Assembly: GCA_035798135.1 (NCBI GenBank)
Contig: JAPFBR010000001.1
Span: forward strand, 930,001-994,000
Direction: 5' to 3'
From: Sediminicola sp035798135
GTDB taxonomy: Bacteria > Bacteroidota > Bacteroidia > Flavobacteriales > Flavobacteriaceae
DNA: 64,000 nucleotides
Of this stretch, positions 1 to 7,847 are shown in pieces. Every line of letters starts with the position of its first letter. Positions within the stretch are counted from its first letter, which is position 1. The position numbers and the translations under genes are program-made. The notes below the pieces were generated by a model. The model ran no database searches and was not told where the DNA came from. It saw nothing but the letters and a program-made list of their open reading frames with translations.

Positions 1-266
1 ATAGGGTTGATGTAAGGGCAAGGTTCAATGCCAATTTGGGAAGCGTTTTTCAATTAGGGAATGAAGTGGATATCTATCCCGGTCTGAGCTTGGGCCTACG
101 TAATTTTGGAGCTCATTTGGGAACCAGGTACTTCTTTACGGACGGTTTTGGCGTGTTTATGGAATTTGCGGCGCCTTTGGCAAAGTATGACAATAGTGAA
201 TTGACTCCGGCACAAGAATTGAACAACCAGTTTGTGTTCAGTATTGGAGCTTCCTTTAACCTATAA
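1..266 (+). CDS. C-terminal part of an outer-membrane beta-barrel protein (partial)
   Basis: The reading frame is open from the first bases of the window, so the gene starts outside it; about 88 residues are visible. They alternate polar and hydrophobic/aromatic residues and end in FVFSIGASFNL, with a terminal hydrophobic residue, as the last strand of an outer-membrane beta-barrel does. The segment GAHLGTRYFFTDGFGVFMEF reads as two strands joined by a short turn. I infer a porin-like or OmpW/PorT-like barrel of the outer membrane; the exact family cannot be named from the tail alone. A hairpin terminator follows 24 bases after the stop, so this is the last gene of its transcript. Confidence 0.7.
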   Translation, partial: RVDVRARFNANLGSVFQLGNEVDIYPGLSLGLRNFGAHLGTRYFFTDGFGVFMEFAAPLAKYDNSELTPAQELNNQFVFSIGASFNL

Positions 267-289
267 GGATTAAGATTTTAAAATAATAG

Positions 290-327
290 AGCGCTTCTTT
301 TCTTTGGAAAGGGAGCGTTTATTTTTT
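290..327 (+). terminator. Rho-independent terminator after the partial barrel gene
   Basis: A stem of about 12 pairs, several of them G-U, forms between AGCGCTTCTTTT and GGAAAGGGAGCGTT and is followed by TATTTTTT. It overlaps the last codons of the convergent recX gene, and the other side is also T-rich, so it may stop transcription in both directions. Confidence 0.6.
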
Positions 328-816
328 GATGAGTTCGGTGATCTTTTCATACACCAAATGACTTTCCCACCCACGGTAGAGGAGATAATCGGCGAGTTTT
401 TTTCTTCTTTTCTGGATGTTGGTCTCCCTAATAGCATCCAATCTTTTTTTAGCAAGGGCATCCAAGGTGTCCAGATAGGCGGGAGTGTCCAGTTGGGCCA
501 CTGCTTTTTTGATGATGTATCTAGAGATTGCCCGTTGTTTCAATTCTTGGGTGATCCTATTGCGGCCCCATTTTTTAATATTGAACTTACCCCTTGCATA
601 GCTCATGGCGAAGCGCTCCTCGTTTAAAAAGTTGTGGTCTATAAGATGTACTACAATCTGGTCGATCGCGTCAGGGATCATGCGCATATCGCGTAATTTT
701 TGCACCACCTCCTTATGGCAGCGCTCCTGATAGGCGCAATAGCCCTCCAGTTTTTTAGTGGCTTCTTGTAGGGTGTAGGTTGGACGTGAGAAATCCATGT
801 AACCGTTATTGTGCAT
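319..816 (-). CDS. recX: Regulatory protein RecX
   Basis: RecX binds RecA filaments and limits their extension or activity in recombination and SOS induction. The 165-residue product has the family's normal length and is made of short helical repeats: YTLQEATKKLEGYCAYQERC, then HKEVVQKLRDMRMIPDAIDQ, then FLNEERFAMSYARGKFNIKK. The F-x-N-E-x-R-F-A and W-G-R-N-R-I patterns are typical of RecX. Two starts are possible: the first ATG, or a second one at 798 giving MDFSRP; the second is nearer the usual family start. It has no recA neighbour here and appears to be transcribed alone, converging on the barrel gene. Confidence 0.88.
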   Translation of the reverse strand: MHNNGYMDFSRPTYTLQEATKKLEGYCAYQERCHKEVVQKLRDMRMIPDAIDQIVVHLIDHNFLNEERFAMSYARGKFNIKKWGRNRITQELKQRAISRYIIKKAVAQLDTPAYLDTLDALAKKRLDAIRETNIQKRRKKLADYLLYRGWESHLVYEKITELIKK

Positions 817-1094
817 AGAGTTCCAAAGCTAAGTCCATTTGAAGAAATGGCAAAGTGTTTTTTTTGGCCGTTGGTCGGTTTAATATATAATTTGCTTCTC
901 TCTCAAAATGTAATTTTTCTCCTGTGATCAGTAATATTGACATTTTAGTTTTTCTTTTGAAGGAAAGGACTTAGGAAATAACAATAGGCTTATAATTGAA
1001 AAAAAAGGGTTCAAGATTAAGTGCTGTAAAAAAATTGTGGGCTAGCTTAAAAATACCACTTAGAGAAATTGTCTGGAGGTTCTTTATAAAGCTT

Positions 1095-2276
1095 TTAAAA
1101 TATAGTATAACCAAAAATTAATGACAATGACGTATAATTGGTTTTGTATGCATAATGTTCCGTCATAATCTCCTTAATTGGTATATATCTTAATTCTAAG
1201 CTATATTTATCATTAATCTTATGGCCAAAACCAAATGCCATATTATTTTTAATTTCAATTTCTAAATTTGCTCCATTACTAAATTCAATTTTTGAGTTAT
1301 TACTAAAATGAGTGATATAAGATGCATTAATGAATAGTTTAGAGTTTTTATTTAGAAAGAAATAATGTCTTATTCCTACGGGTAGTTCAATAGATCTATA
1401 ATCAACTTTATTATCATTTTTTTTCGATTTAAAGCTTTGGTATGTAGGCTCAATAACGACTGTCCATTTGTTATTTTTTAGGGGCATTAAAAATTCTGCT
1501 TCTATTCCTAACCTAGGGCTTAATTCATTGCCAAAATTAATATCTTCAATATTTGGATTTTCATGTTGTACCAATAAAGAAGAACTCTTTATCCCGAGTC
1601 TAAAATTTAAATTAAAGAAATCTCTTTCGCGTTTATTTTGAAAATTCACCAGCTCTGCTTTTGGATTACATTTATTGTATTTAACAAAAATCTTAACTAA
1701 TTTGTTCTTTCTGTATTTTATATTAATAATGTCCTTTGCAACATTAGGGCAATTTAATTTATCCCATAATTGCTCCTCAAACTTATTGTTTTCTCCAATT
1801 TTAAAGTTGGTGATTTTATACCTTTTATAGATCAATTGTTCAATATCTGAATTATCTATATTGAAAAAATACCTATTCAAATTCCTGTCTTTATAGAAAT
1901 ATAAATTTGCCTTTCCTTGTACCAATACCATTAAAAAAAGTTGCTCTTCTTTAAGTATAGCTTCTTTTTCTTCACTTAAACGATTTGTATCATCACTAGA
2001 TCTATCTATTTTAACAAAGCTTCTGATGTATTTTGAAGTATTATAAATTCCAAACTCTTTAACAGATTCTATACCAATTGTTTCTTCTGCTATATTATCT
2101 GATAGCTTGTACACAATTTTGTTGGGACTATTTAGCTCTTCAGTTTTTTTAATTAAGCAATCAATCTTTTGATCAGAGTTATTAATGTAATATCCTTTTT
2201 CGAAAGTGATCTGGGAAAAGCAATTAAGATAATTCAGGGAAATAAAAATAAATGTTAGTAGGATTTTTTTCTTCAT
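1095..2276 (-). CDS. AT-rich secreted protein with a predicted C-terminal beta-barrel, unknown function
   Basis: I do not recognise a named family. From the ATG at 2276 the protein begins with a clear signal peptide (MKKKILLTFIFISLNYLNCF then SQ), so it is exported. Residues to about 230 form a soluble region rich in Lys, Asn and Ile. The last 170 residues alternate like outer-membrane strands (ELSPRLGIEAEFLMPL, IELPVGIRHYFFL, YTSLSLIFGYTIF) and end in Phe, resembling PorT-like barrels of Bacteroidota. In-frame ATGs at 2282 and 2321 would only lengthen the leader. The gene is much more AT-rich than its neighbours, suggesting recent acquisition. It stands alone, divergent from the DUF4494 gene. 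Confidence 0.7.
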   Translation of the reverse strand: MKKKILLTFIFISLNYLNCFSQITFEKGYYINNSDQKIDCLIKKTEELNSPNKIVYKLSDNIAEETIGIESVKEFGIYNTSKYIRSFVKIDRSSDDTNRLSEEKEAILKEEQLFLMVLVQGKANLYFYKDRNLNRYFFNIDNSDIEQLIYKRYKITNFKIGENNKFEEQLWDKLNCPNVAKDIINIKYRKNKLVKIFVKYNKCNPKAELVNFQNKRERDFFNLNFRLGIKSSSLLVQHENPNIEDINFGNELSPRLGIEAEFLMPLKNNKWTVVIEPTYQSFKSKKNDNKVDYRSIELPVGIRHYFFLNKNSKLFINASYITHFSNNSKIEFSNGANLEIEIKNNMAFGFGHKINDKYSLELRYIPIKEIMTEHYAYKTNYTSLSLIFGYTIF

Positions 2277-2490
2277 ATTCATAAGGTTGAATGTATGACC
2301 TGCTTGGATTTTATTGGTCAATATTGCTAAGTTTTATTTTAGTGGGGAGCTAAGATATTCAAATACCTTATATATTATCTAAGAAATGTAGAAAATAGTA
2401 GTTGTTGTAAATCGTAATTTCAAAAATGCAGCAAAAAACAATTTGTGGATATCTATTATCGGGATTTTCCAGAAGGCCTTTTTTAACCGC

Positions 2491-2498
2491 TATATTTG
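2491..2498 (+). promoter_or_regulatory. Bacteroidota-type -7 promoter element before the DUF4494 gene
   Basis: TATATTTG matches the TAnnTTTG -7 consensus of Bacteroidota primary sigma factor promoters. It lies 20 bases before the ATG at 2518, implying a very short leader and supporting that ATG as the start. Confidence 0.6.
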
Positions 2499-2517
2499 GA
2501 ATCCTAAAAAAAAAGAC

Positions 2518-3045
2518 ATGAGCGTAACCTGGTATGAATGCAAAGTAAAATACAGAAAAGTACAAGAGACTGGAGAACAAAAAGTTACCACAGAATCTTA
2601 TTTGTTGGATGCGATATCCTATACGGAGGCAGAAGCTAGAATCAATCAAGAGATGGCTGCCTATACGAGCGAGGAGTTTTTAATCACCAATATTAAAGTC
2701 GCCAATTTATCGGAGGTGCATCCGGTAGAAAATTCCGACCGCTGGTTTAAGTCCAAGGTGGCCTTGATCGCCTTTGATGAAAACAGTGGAAAGGAACGCA
2801 AGACCAATATTTATATGTTGGTACAGGCCAATGACGTAAAAGAGGCCTATGATAATACCATAGAGGCCATGAAGGGCACTACAGGAGACTATACCGTCCC
2901 TGCAATAACCGAATCCCCAATAATGGATGTTTTCCCATACTTTACAGGGGAAGAGGAGCAGTTGGAGCAATTTAAGGTGATAGAAAAATCTACTACTTCG
3001 GTTGAAGAAAAGGTAGAAGTTCTAGAGGAAATGGAAGAGGAATAA
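2518..3045 (+). CDS. DUF4494 domain-containing protein
   Basis: A 175-residue soluble protein starting at the ATG MSVTWYECKVKYRKVQ, chosen because a promoter -7 element lies just upstream and because earlier codons encode unrelated residues. The N-terminal WYECKVKYRK motif, the YLLDAISYTEAEARI segment and the central W-F-K-S-K-V pattern are characteristic of DUF4494, a Bacteroidota family of unknown function. The C-terminus (after about residue 150) is an acidic Glu-rich tail with coiled-coil character. No signal peptide or membrane segment is seen, so it should be cytoplasmic. It is a single-gene transcript closed by a strong hairpin. Confidence 0.85.
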   Translation: MSVTWYECKVKYRKVQETGEQKVTTESYLLDAISYTEAEARINQEMAAYTSEEFLITNIKVANLSEVHPVENSDRWFKSKVALIAFDENSGKERKTNIYMLVQANDVKEAYDNTIEAMKGTTGDYTVPAITESPIMDVFPYFTGEEEQLEQFKVIEKSTTSVEEKVEVLEEMEEE

Positions 3046-3079
3046 CTATCAGATTTTTAAAGACCTAGCTACTTATTAC

Positions 3080-3128
3080 GAAAGTGCGCATATGAATTTC
3101 ATATTTATATGCGCACTTTCTATTTGTT
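3080..3128 (+). terminator. Strong hairpin between DUF4494 and VOC genes
   Basis: A perfect 14-bp inverted repeat (GAAAGTGCGCATAT at 3080-3093 and ATATGCGCACTTTC at 3107-3120) is followed by TATTTGTTTT. It sits between two convergent genes and probably terminates both. Confidence 0.75.
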
Positions 3129-3485
3129 TTAAAGGGGTTGTCCAAACGTTAAAAGGTTGTTGTCTGGGTCCAGAACAGAAAATTCCTTTTGGCCCCATGG
3201 TTTTATTTCTAAGGGTCCATTTGGATGTATACTTGTTTTTTTATCCAGTAATAACTGGTAAAATTTGTCAATGTTGTCGGTTCTGATGTAAACTTGTCCA
3301 TAGTTTTCTTTTGGGTTGAGCTCCTTAAATGCAAAGAAATGAATTTGAACCCTGTCCTTCTCCAGCATTAAATAATCATCATAATCCGCATTGCCAAATT
3401 CGGTAAAGCCCAGCTTTTTTAAGTAGAATTCCCTTGTAACATTTTTATTGCGCATCGGTAATTTTGGGTTGATATCGGTAAGCAT
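3129..3485 (-). CDS. VOC / bleomycin-resistance-like protein
   Basis: A 118-residue protein of the vicinal oxygen chelate fold. Its start, NPKLPMRNKNVTREFYLKKLGFTEFGN, is the usual 'PxLPxxdxxxtxxFYxxkLGF' opening of bleomycin-binding proteins. The central QIHFFAFKEL and Y-I-R-T-D-N-I-D strands and the C-terminal FSVLDPDNNLLTFGQ match the second beta-alpha-beta module. Such dimers bind bleomycin-type drugs or small metabolites without catalysis; whether this copy confers resistance cannot be read from sequence. Directly upstream on the same strand is the 3' remnant of another VOC gene, so a tandem pair once existed here. Confidence 0.85.
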   Translation of the reverse strand: MLTDINPKLPMRNKNVTREFYLKKLGFTEFGNADYDDYLMLEKDRVQIHFFAFKELNPKENYGQVYIRTDNIDKFYQLLLDKKTSIHPNGPLEIKPWGQKEFSVLDPDNNLLTFGQPL

Positions 3486-3498
3486 ATTCTATTCCATT

Positions 3499-3680
3499 TT
3501 AATTCAATTGGATCAATTGTATGTAATTTCCATTGTCATCGTCAAAAACCGCTTCAAAACCATAGTCGGTTTTTACGGGGTCTTTTTTAAAGGAAACCCC
3601 TTTTCCTTTTAGTTCATCAACAGTTTTGAAATCCTTGTTCATATCCCCAAGGCAGGCAGCTATTTTACTTTATGATACCT
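3499..3680 (-). pseudogene. 3' remnant of a second glyoxalase/VOC gene
   Basis: Reading the minus strand from about 3665 to the stop at 3499-3501 gives SKIAACLGDMNKDF, then K-T-V-D-E-L-K-G-K-G-V-S-F, and finally a C-terminus containing GFEAVFDDDNGNYIQLIQLN. That is the typical last module of a glyoxalase-type VOC protein (DELKxKGVxF..P...YGxxAxFxDxxGNxxxLxQ). An in-frame TAA precedes it and no further VOC-like sequence was found upstream, so only about the last 50 codons survive. The first methionine (3642) would give 47 residues, too short to fold as a VOC protein. I call it a truncated pseudogene. Confidence 0.7.
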
Positions 3681-3835
3681 TAAGGTTGCCCTAATGCAAT
3701 TTTTTAATTCCATAGTTGGGATTTTTTCCTCCATTTGAAATGTTATGGCTCGCTTACTATGTATATTCTTGTTTAATTACAGGTAATTTGACAAACAAAA
3801 TATTAAGAAGAACAGTCGCGAATATATGGTGTCAT

Positions 3836-4126
3836 CTACTGTCCGGCTAGTGGGGAACCAAATATGCCCACTGCAAGCTCTGCCCAAATAAGGAGAAAGC
3901 CTATTAGAAGTGCTGCACAAAGCGCAATTCGATATTTAGTTATGGTTATCTTTCTTAAGATGAGTTCGCCAATTAAACCTGTCCCCAATAGTAAAGCTCC
4001 GGCGACGACAAAATCTGACAACGTCCAATTGACCTGTGCCGAATACTGCATAGCCAGTAATGGAATAAGTAATATACTTACTGTAGTAAGCAGAATGATA
4101 TGTAGTCTTTTGAGTTGTATGATCAT
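3836..4126 (-). CDS. Small three-helix membrane protein, unknown function
   Basis: A 96-residue protein with three hydrophobic segments: roughly residues 8-26 (HIILLTTVSILLIPLLAM), 36-55 (DFVVAGALLLGTGLIGELI) and 68-88 (IALCAALLIGFLLIWAELAV). It looks like an inner-membrane protein of a type often annotated only as hypothetical in Bacteroidota. I cannot assign a function. It lies 40 bases downstream of the GNAT gene on the same strand and may be the last gene of a transcript with it and the propeller lipoprotein. Confidence 0.7.
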   Translation of the reverse strand: MIIQLKRLHIILLTTVSILLIPLLAMQYSAQVNWTLSDFVVAGALLLGTGLIGELILRKITITKYRIALCAALLIGFLLIWAELAVGIFGSPLAGQ

Positions 4127-4166
4127 AACTCTTTATTTTAGCACCAATGCCCTAAGTAATATTTAG

Positions 4167-4613
4167 TTATTTACGATACCATTGGTAATAATTGGAGTCT
4201 TTATTGAATTCAAATCCGGCTTTGGGATATAAATTGTTGCCAACCAAATTCGATTTTTCAGTTTCTAAAAACATGCCACAAGCATCCGATTTTTCAACAA
4301 GTTCTTTCGCTTTGTCAATCAATCCTAAGGAAACACCCTTCTTACGGGAGTCATAATTTACAAATAAATCGTTCAATATCCATAATTTTATCATGCGAAC
4401 AGAAGAGAATAGTGGGTATAACTGTACAAATCCAACTAATTGGTGTTCAGGGTTTTCTGCAACAAAAATTTCGGAATCGTTTTTTAAAATTCTTTCCGTC
4501 AGAAAGTTTTTGGCACTTGCGACATCTGTTTTCTTGCGATAAAAAACCCTATAAGCATCGAACAATACGGATAATTCATCCAAATCCTTGATTTCTGCTT
4601 TTCTATAATTCAT
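4167..4613 (-). CDS. GNAT family N-acetyltransferase
   Basis: A 148-residue acetyltransferase of the Gcn5-related fold, using acetyl-CoA. The order of elements is typical: N-terminal YRKAEIKDLDELSVLFDAYR, the central strand pair IFVAENPEHQLVGFVQLYP, then LNDLFVNYDSRKKGVSLGLI, which is motif A with a variant acetyl-CoA loop (R-K-K-G-V-S-L-G-L instead of R-x-x-G-x-G/A). The C-terminus YPKAGFEFNKDSNYYQWYRK carries the usual 'Y.k.GF' motif. The substrate is unknown. It follows the propeller lipoprotein by only 10 bases on the same strand. Confidence 0.85.
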   Translation of the reverse strand: MNYRKAEIKDLDELSVLFDAYRVFYRKKTDVASAKNFLTERILKNDSEIFVAENPEHQLVGFVQLYPLFSSVRMIKLWILNDLFVNYDSRKKGVSLGLIDKAKELVEKSDACGMFLETEKSNLVGNNLYPKAGFEFNKDSNYYQWYRK

Positions 4614-4623
4614 ATTATCTTAA

Positions 4624-5760
4624 TTATTTGGCCCAAGGACCATCCATGGTGGAAACTTTATAAAATGAAGTGCCGTCAAAACGATTGAGTCCCAACCAAC
4701 CCCCTAGCCAAAGTCGTCCCTCTTTATCTTCAAAAATACTCTGTATCGCATCACTGGCGAGACCGTCCTTTTTGCGAAAATTGGTAAATGATTTGCCATC
4801 GTATCTATACACCCCAAAACTTTTTACAGGGAACCAAATGTTGCCTTTATGGTCTTGATAAATACCCCAAACCTCTTTGCCGTCCAGGCCGTACTGGTCG
4901 CTCATATTGGTAAATGATTTTCCGTCAAACAGACAGAGTCCTTTATGTGTTGTTGCAATCCAAAAGTTTCCTTCCTTATCTTCTAAAATACTGTTCACAT
5001 TATTGTTGCACAAGCCATCCTTCTCCGAAAAATTGTTCAAGACCTTGCCATCATAGCTATAAGCACCCCCATTGGTGCCAAACCACATCTTTCCCTTGCT
5101 GTCTTCCATGATACTATGGACTATCTTGGCGCTTGTAACCCCTCTGGTATAATCAGGTTTAGCTTCGGGTATGGCAAATGGAGTGAACGCTTTGCCATCA
5201 AACCGACTTACCCCTTGCAAAGTACCTATCCATAGGATTCCCTTCCTGTCTATTGCCATGCTCCATACATCATTATTGATTAGGCCATCCTTCTCTGTAA
5301 AATTTATAAATGATGTTCCGTCATATTTGGTTATCCCCCGTTCGGTCCCAAACCATACATTACCTTTTTTATCCTCTACAATTCCTCTTACCGCAACCCC
5401 ACCGAACCCCTCTTCAAGAGAGAAATACTGTAGGGAATCCCCTTTGTAGCGAATGACCCCATCACCATTGGTGCCGAACCAAAGATTTCCACTTTTGTCC
5501 TGAAATATCCTTCGGACAAAATCGGTTATTCTTGGAGGGGTAAGTAATGGTATTCCATATTTTTGGGTGGCCAGTTCGTATTCTGATGTTGAGGTACTCT
5601 TGGGGATTGTTTTGAATTTATCCTTATGGCTTTCGGAATTGTTTGGTGGCACATTGGTTTTGTCTTGGCCGTTACATGAGGTGATTAAAACTAAAAAAAG
5701 GAGCAAGACGAAAATTGGTGTTCCCGCTTGATACCATCTTTTGATCCTTCTTTTTTTCAT
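4624..5760 (-). CDS. Lipoprotein with a seven-blade regulator-type beta-propeller
   Basis: The 378-residue product starts with a basic, hydrophobic leader and a lipobox (VLITSC), so it should be an anchored lipoprotein. After a low-complexity linker come seven repeats of about 42 residues, each with an 'ED-GN-WFGT--G-xxYDGKSFxNF--xDGL' pattern (for example KKGNVWFGTERGITKYDG and KGNIWFPVKSFGVYRYDG). These are two-component-regulator propeller (Reg_prop) repeats, normally found in the periplasmic sensor part of hybrid two-component systems. Here no kinase domain follows, so the protein is a free-standing propeller, possibly a binding or scaffold protein. GNAT follows closely. Confidence 0.85.
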   Translation of the reverse strand: MKKRRIKRWYQAGTPIFVLLLFLVLITSCNGQDKTNVPPNNSESHKDKFKTIPKSTSTSEYELATQKYGIPLLTPPRITDFVRRIFQDKSGNLWFGTNGDGVIRYKGDSLQYFSLEEGFGGVAVRGIVEDKKGNVWFGTERGITKYDGTSFINFTEKDGLINNDVWSMAIDRKGILWIGTLQGVSRFDGKAFTPFAIPEAKPDYTRGVTSAKIVHSIMEDSKGKMWFGTNGGAYSYDGKVLNNFSEKDGLCNNNVNSILEDKEGNFWIATTHKGLCLFDGKSFTNMSDQYGLDGKEVWGIYQDHKGNIWFPVKSFGVYRYDGKSFTNFRKKDGLASDAIQSIFEDKEGRLWLGGWLGLNRFDGTSFYKVSTMDGPWAK

Positions 5761-5988
5761 AGTTTTAATTTAATGATATTCAAATCACCTGTTTTTACTT
5801 TAAACTGTTCAATCAAGTATAGTGAAGAAGGCTCCACTTTAGTTTGTCATGATGTTTTAATTACACCCTTTAAGTAAATGATGACAAGTGAATGGTGGCT
5901 CCGCAACAATTAAAAATAACACTTATTTAATTAGGGTGTTCCGGCGACAACTTGGGCGGGGTATGGATTCTGTTTTAAAGGTTGTTAA

Positions 5989-6672
5989 CTATGTTTTATA
6001 AACGTTGGTGTAAGTAGCTTCTGTTAGATAACCTAATTCAACTAATTCGCTTTTGTTATTGATTTCTTTTGAAAATCCATTATGTAAGTGAACAATACTA
6101 TCCGCTAAACTAATGACATTTTCATAGTCGTGGTCTGTTATAATAAAGCCTTTGGATGATTTCATTTTCTTAATATATTCTATAATATAAAGTCTCATAA
6201 TTGGACTTACACCGTTAAAAGGTTCGTCCAATAAAATATATTCTGCATTGGAATGAATAATAATTAAAATCTCAACAATTCTTTTTTCTCCACCAGATAA
6301 GTCTTGATTTTTCTTATTTAATAAAGGTAGTATATGTTTGTTTTGAAACAAGATGTCTCTAGTTTTTTTGGGAAGAAATAGCTTTATTAAAGTTCCTATT
6401 TTTAGGTTATTTGGCAAAAAATTGTCCTGTGGTAAGTAATTAATCAAGTTTCTGCCATCCGAAATATTTCTAATTATTTTTTCGCCTACTCTTACAAATT
6501 TAAAATCTGCTTTTTCTGTTCCAAAAACGATTTTGAGAAGTGTAGATTTTCCAGAACCGTTTCGTCCAACGAGTCCTTTAATTTCACTTTTTTGACAAGA
6601 AATAAACACATCACTTAAAATGACTTTGTTGTTATATGATTTTGTAACGCTGTCTATATGAAGTTTACTCAT
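5989..6672 (-). CDS. ABC transporter ATP-binding protein
   Basis: A 227-residue stand-alone ABC ATPase with intact motifs: Walker A GRNGSGKST (about residues 37-45), Q-loop in LINYLPQDNF, signature LSGGEKR, Walker B YILLDEPFNG and a switch histidine in IITDHDYEN. The family moves substrates through separate membrane subunits. The only candidate partner is the 5'-truncated membrane reading frame directly upstream, which overlaps the start as ATGA. Its codons are AT-rich with many Ile, Lys and Asn, unlike the flanking genes, which suggests acquisition from elsewhere. If the partner is dead, this ATPase may be an orphan. Confidence 0.88.
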   Translation of the reverse strand: MSKLHIDSVTKSYNNKVILSDVFISCQKSEIKGLVGRNGSGKSTLLKIVFGTEKADFKFVRVGEKIIRNISDGRNLINYLPQDNFLPNNLKIGTLIKLFLPKKTRDILFQNKHILPLLNKKNQDLSGGEKRIVEILIIIHSNAEYILLDEPFNGVSPIMRLYIIEYIKKMKSSKGFIITDHDYENVISLADSIVHLHNGFSKEINNKSELVELGYLTEATYTNVYKT

Positions 6673-6992
6673 ATTGATATTAGTACCAGTAAATTAATTA
6701 AACTAATAACGAAAGTAGATGCCCATAACATAATGTTACTTAAACCTAAATTATAGTAGTAATAATATTCATTCTTGTTTTTAATTTCATAAACTCTGTA
6801 ATGATTTAGAGGGGCTATGACTAGGAAACAGAGCCCTATGTTTTGTAGTTTTCCGCCAAATAAGATTCCGAGTGCTATAGAAATGATATAGGATACAAAA
6901 AATATCTTTCGTTGAAATAATAGTATGTTCAGTAATATCCTCAGAATTCTTTTTTTTAAATTACCACTAAAACCACTAAAACTATTAAAAGT
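6669..6992 (-). pseudogene. 5'-truncated membrane-protein reading frame coupled to the ABC ATPase
   Basis: An open frame of 107 codons ends in a TGA that overlaps the ATG of the ABC gene (ATGA). It encodes at least two or three hydrophobic segments, such as IFFVSYIISIALGILFGG and IMLWASTFVISLINLLVLIS, separated by a polar Tyr-rich stretch. There is no ATG, GTG or TTG in the first two thirds of the frame, and it opens beside a tandem repeat of TTTTAGTGG. The coding pattern and the overlap argue for a real membrane subunit that has lost its 5' end. The alternative is an unusual start codon. Confidence 0.55.
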
Positions 6993-7047
6993 TCACTGGA
7001 TTCAATCTACTTTATTTTTAATACCAAGTTTTACTATTGATGTTTTA

Positions 7048-7755
7048 TCAATTTTCCAACTGAAAGTCAATGGTAGATACCACCCGGACCAATTTAATCT
7101 GGGGCGTATTCTCATCCCTGTCGGTAATGCTAAAAAGACCTTGACTTGCCATTCTTATTTCTCCGACCTCTGCATCGGAATCGCGGGCAAATTTATCCGC
7201 AACTTCCCTGGCATTTTTAGTCGCTTCCTCTATCATTGGGGGTTTCAACTCGTTGAGGCCAGTAAAAATGTATTCTATAGGTCTCCAGGTGTTTTTGGAT
7301 CCAAGTATGATGCCTTTTGACATGAGTTCCAAAGACTCTGAAAGTGCTTTTTGTAGTTTGTCAATATCATTCGTTCTGACGGTAAACTCGGACTTGGCCA
7401 AATATCGGAATGCGTTGTTCTGAAAATTGGAATTATATATATCGGCACGGACATCGTTAATATTGGTGCTTCCTTTGGTCAGTTCATTTTGATCGAATCC
7501 TTGGTCGATAAAGAACTTATAAACGTCAGTATTTTGTGATTCAATATCACTTTTAAGTGATTGCAGATCATCGCCAGTAAGGGTTATATTGATGGGCCAA
7601 ACAGCGAGATCTGCATTTACTTCCCGCTCAGAAAGTCCTTTTACTTGCACAAAACGATCATACTTTTTGCCTGTTTTATGCATGTTGCCAACAAAGTATC
7701 CCGCTAGTACAATGGAACTACAGATCAATACGATTTTTAACCAATCAGTTTTCAT
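7048..7755 (-). CDS. SIMPL domain-containing protein
   Basis: A 235-residue protein with one N-terminal membrane anchor (residues 7-25, LKIVLICSSIVLAGYFVGN) and a periplasmic SIMPL (YggE/BP26-like) domain. Family marks include VKGLSEREVNADLAVWPINI near the start and the conserved C-terminal helix ATKNAREVADKFARDSDAEVG followed by paired strands. SIMPL proteins form oligomeric rings in the envelope; E. coli YggE is linked to oxidative-stress tolerance. The role here is unknown. It is upstream of the damaged ABC pair on the same strand, with a 55-base gap. Confidence 0.87.
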   Translation of the reverse strand: MKTDWLKIVLICSSIVLAGYFVGNMHKTGKKYDRFVQVKGLSEREVNADLAVWPINITLTGDDLQSLKSDIESQNTDVYKFFIDQGFDQNELTKGSTNINDVRADIYNSNFQNNAFRYLAKSEFTVRTNDIDKLQKALSESLELMSKGIILGSKNTWRPIEYIFTGLNELKPPMIEEATKNAREVADKFARDSDAEVGEIRMASQGLFSITDRDENTPQIKLVRVVSTIDFQLEN

Positions 7756-7847
7756 CAGTTCTTAATATTTTGTTGACTCTAAGGTATTCATTTTATGGGA
7801 TTGATTGCACAATAATTAGAAAATAGAAGTTGGTGTAAAATGTGGTT

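Noticed and set aside
304..627. Plus-strand open frame of 107 codons antisense to recX.
   Set aside because: It mirrors the recX codons and shows no recognisable protein; similar antisense frames over ahcY, RNase G, the TonB receptor and others were rejected for the same reason.
806..943. A 45-codon open frame on the minus strand from ATG at 943, overlapping the recX start.
   Set aside because: No family resemblance, no promoter element and no coding-like conservation signal could be seen; length is within chance.
4680..5560. Regularly spaced repeats of about 126 bases that might suggest a repeat array.
   Set aside because: They are the coding repeats of a seven-blade propeller, not identical direct repeats with unique spacers, so not a CRISPR.
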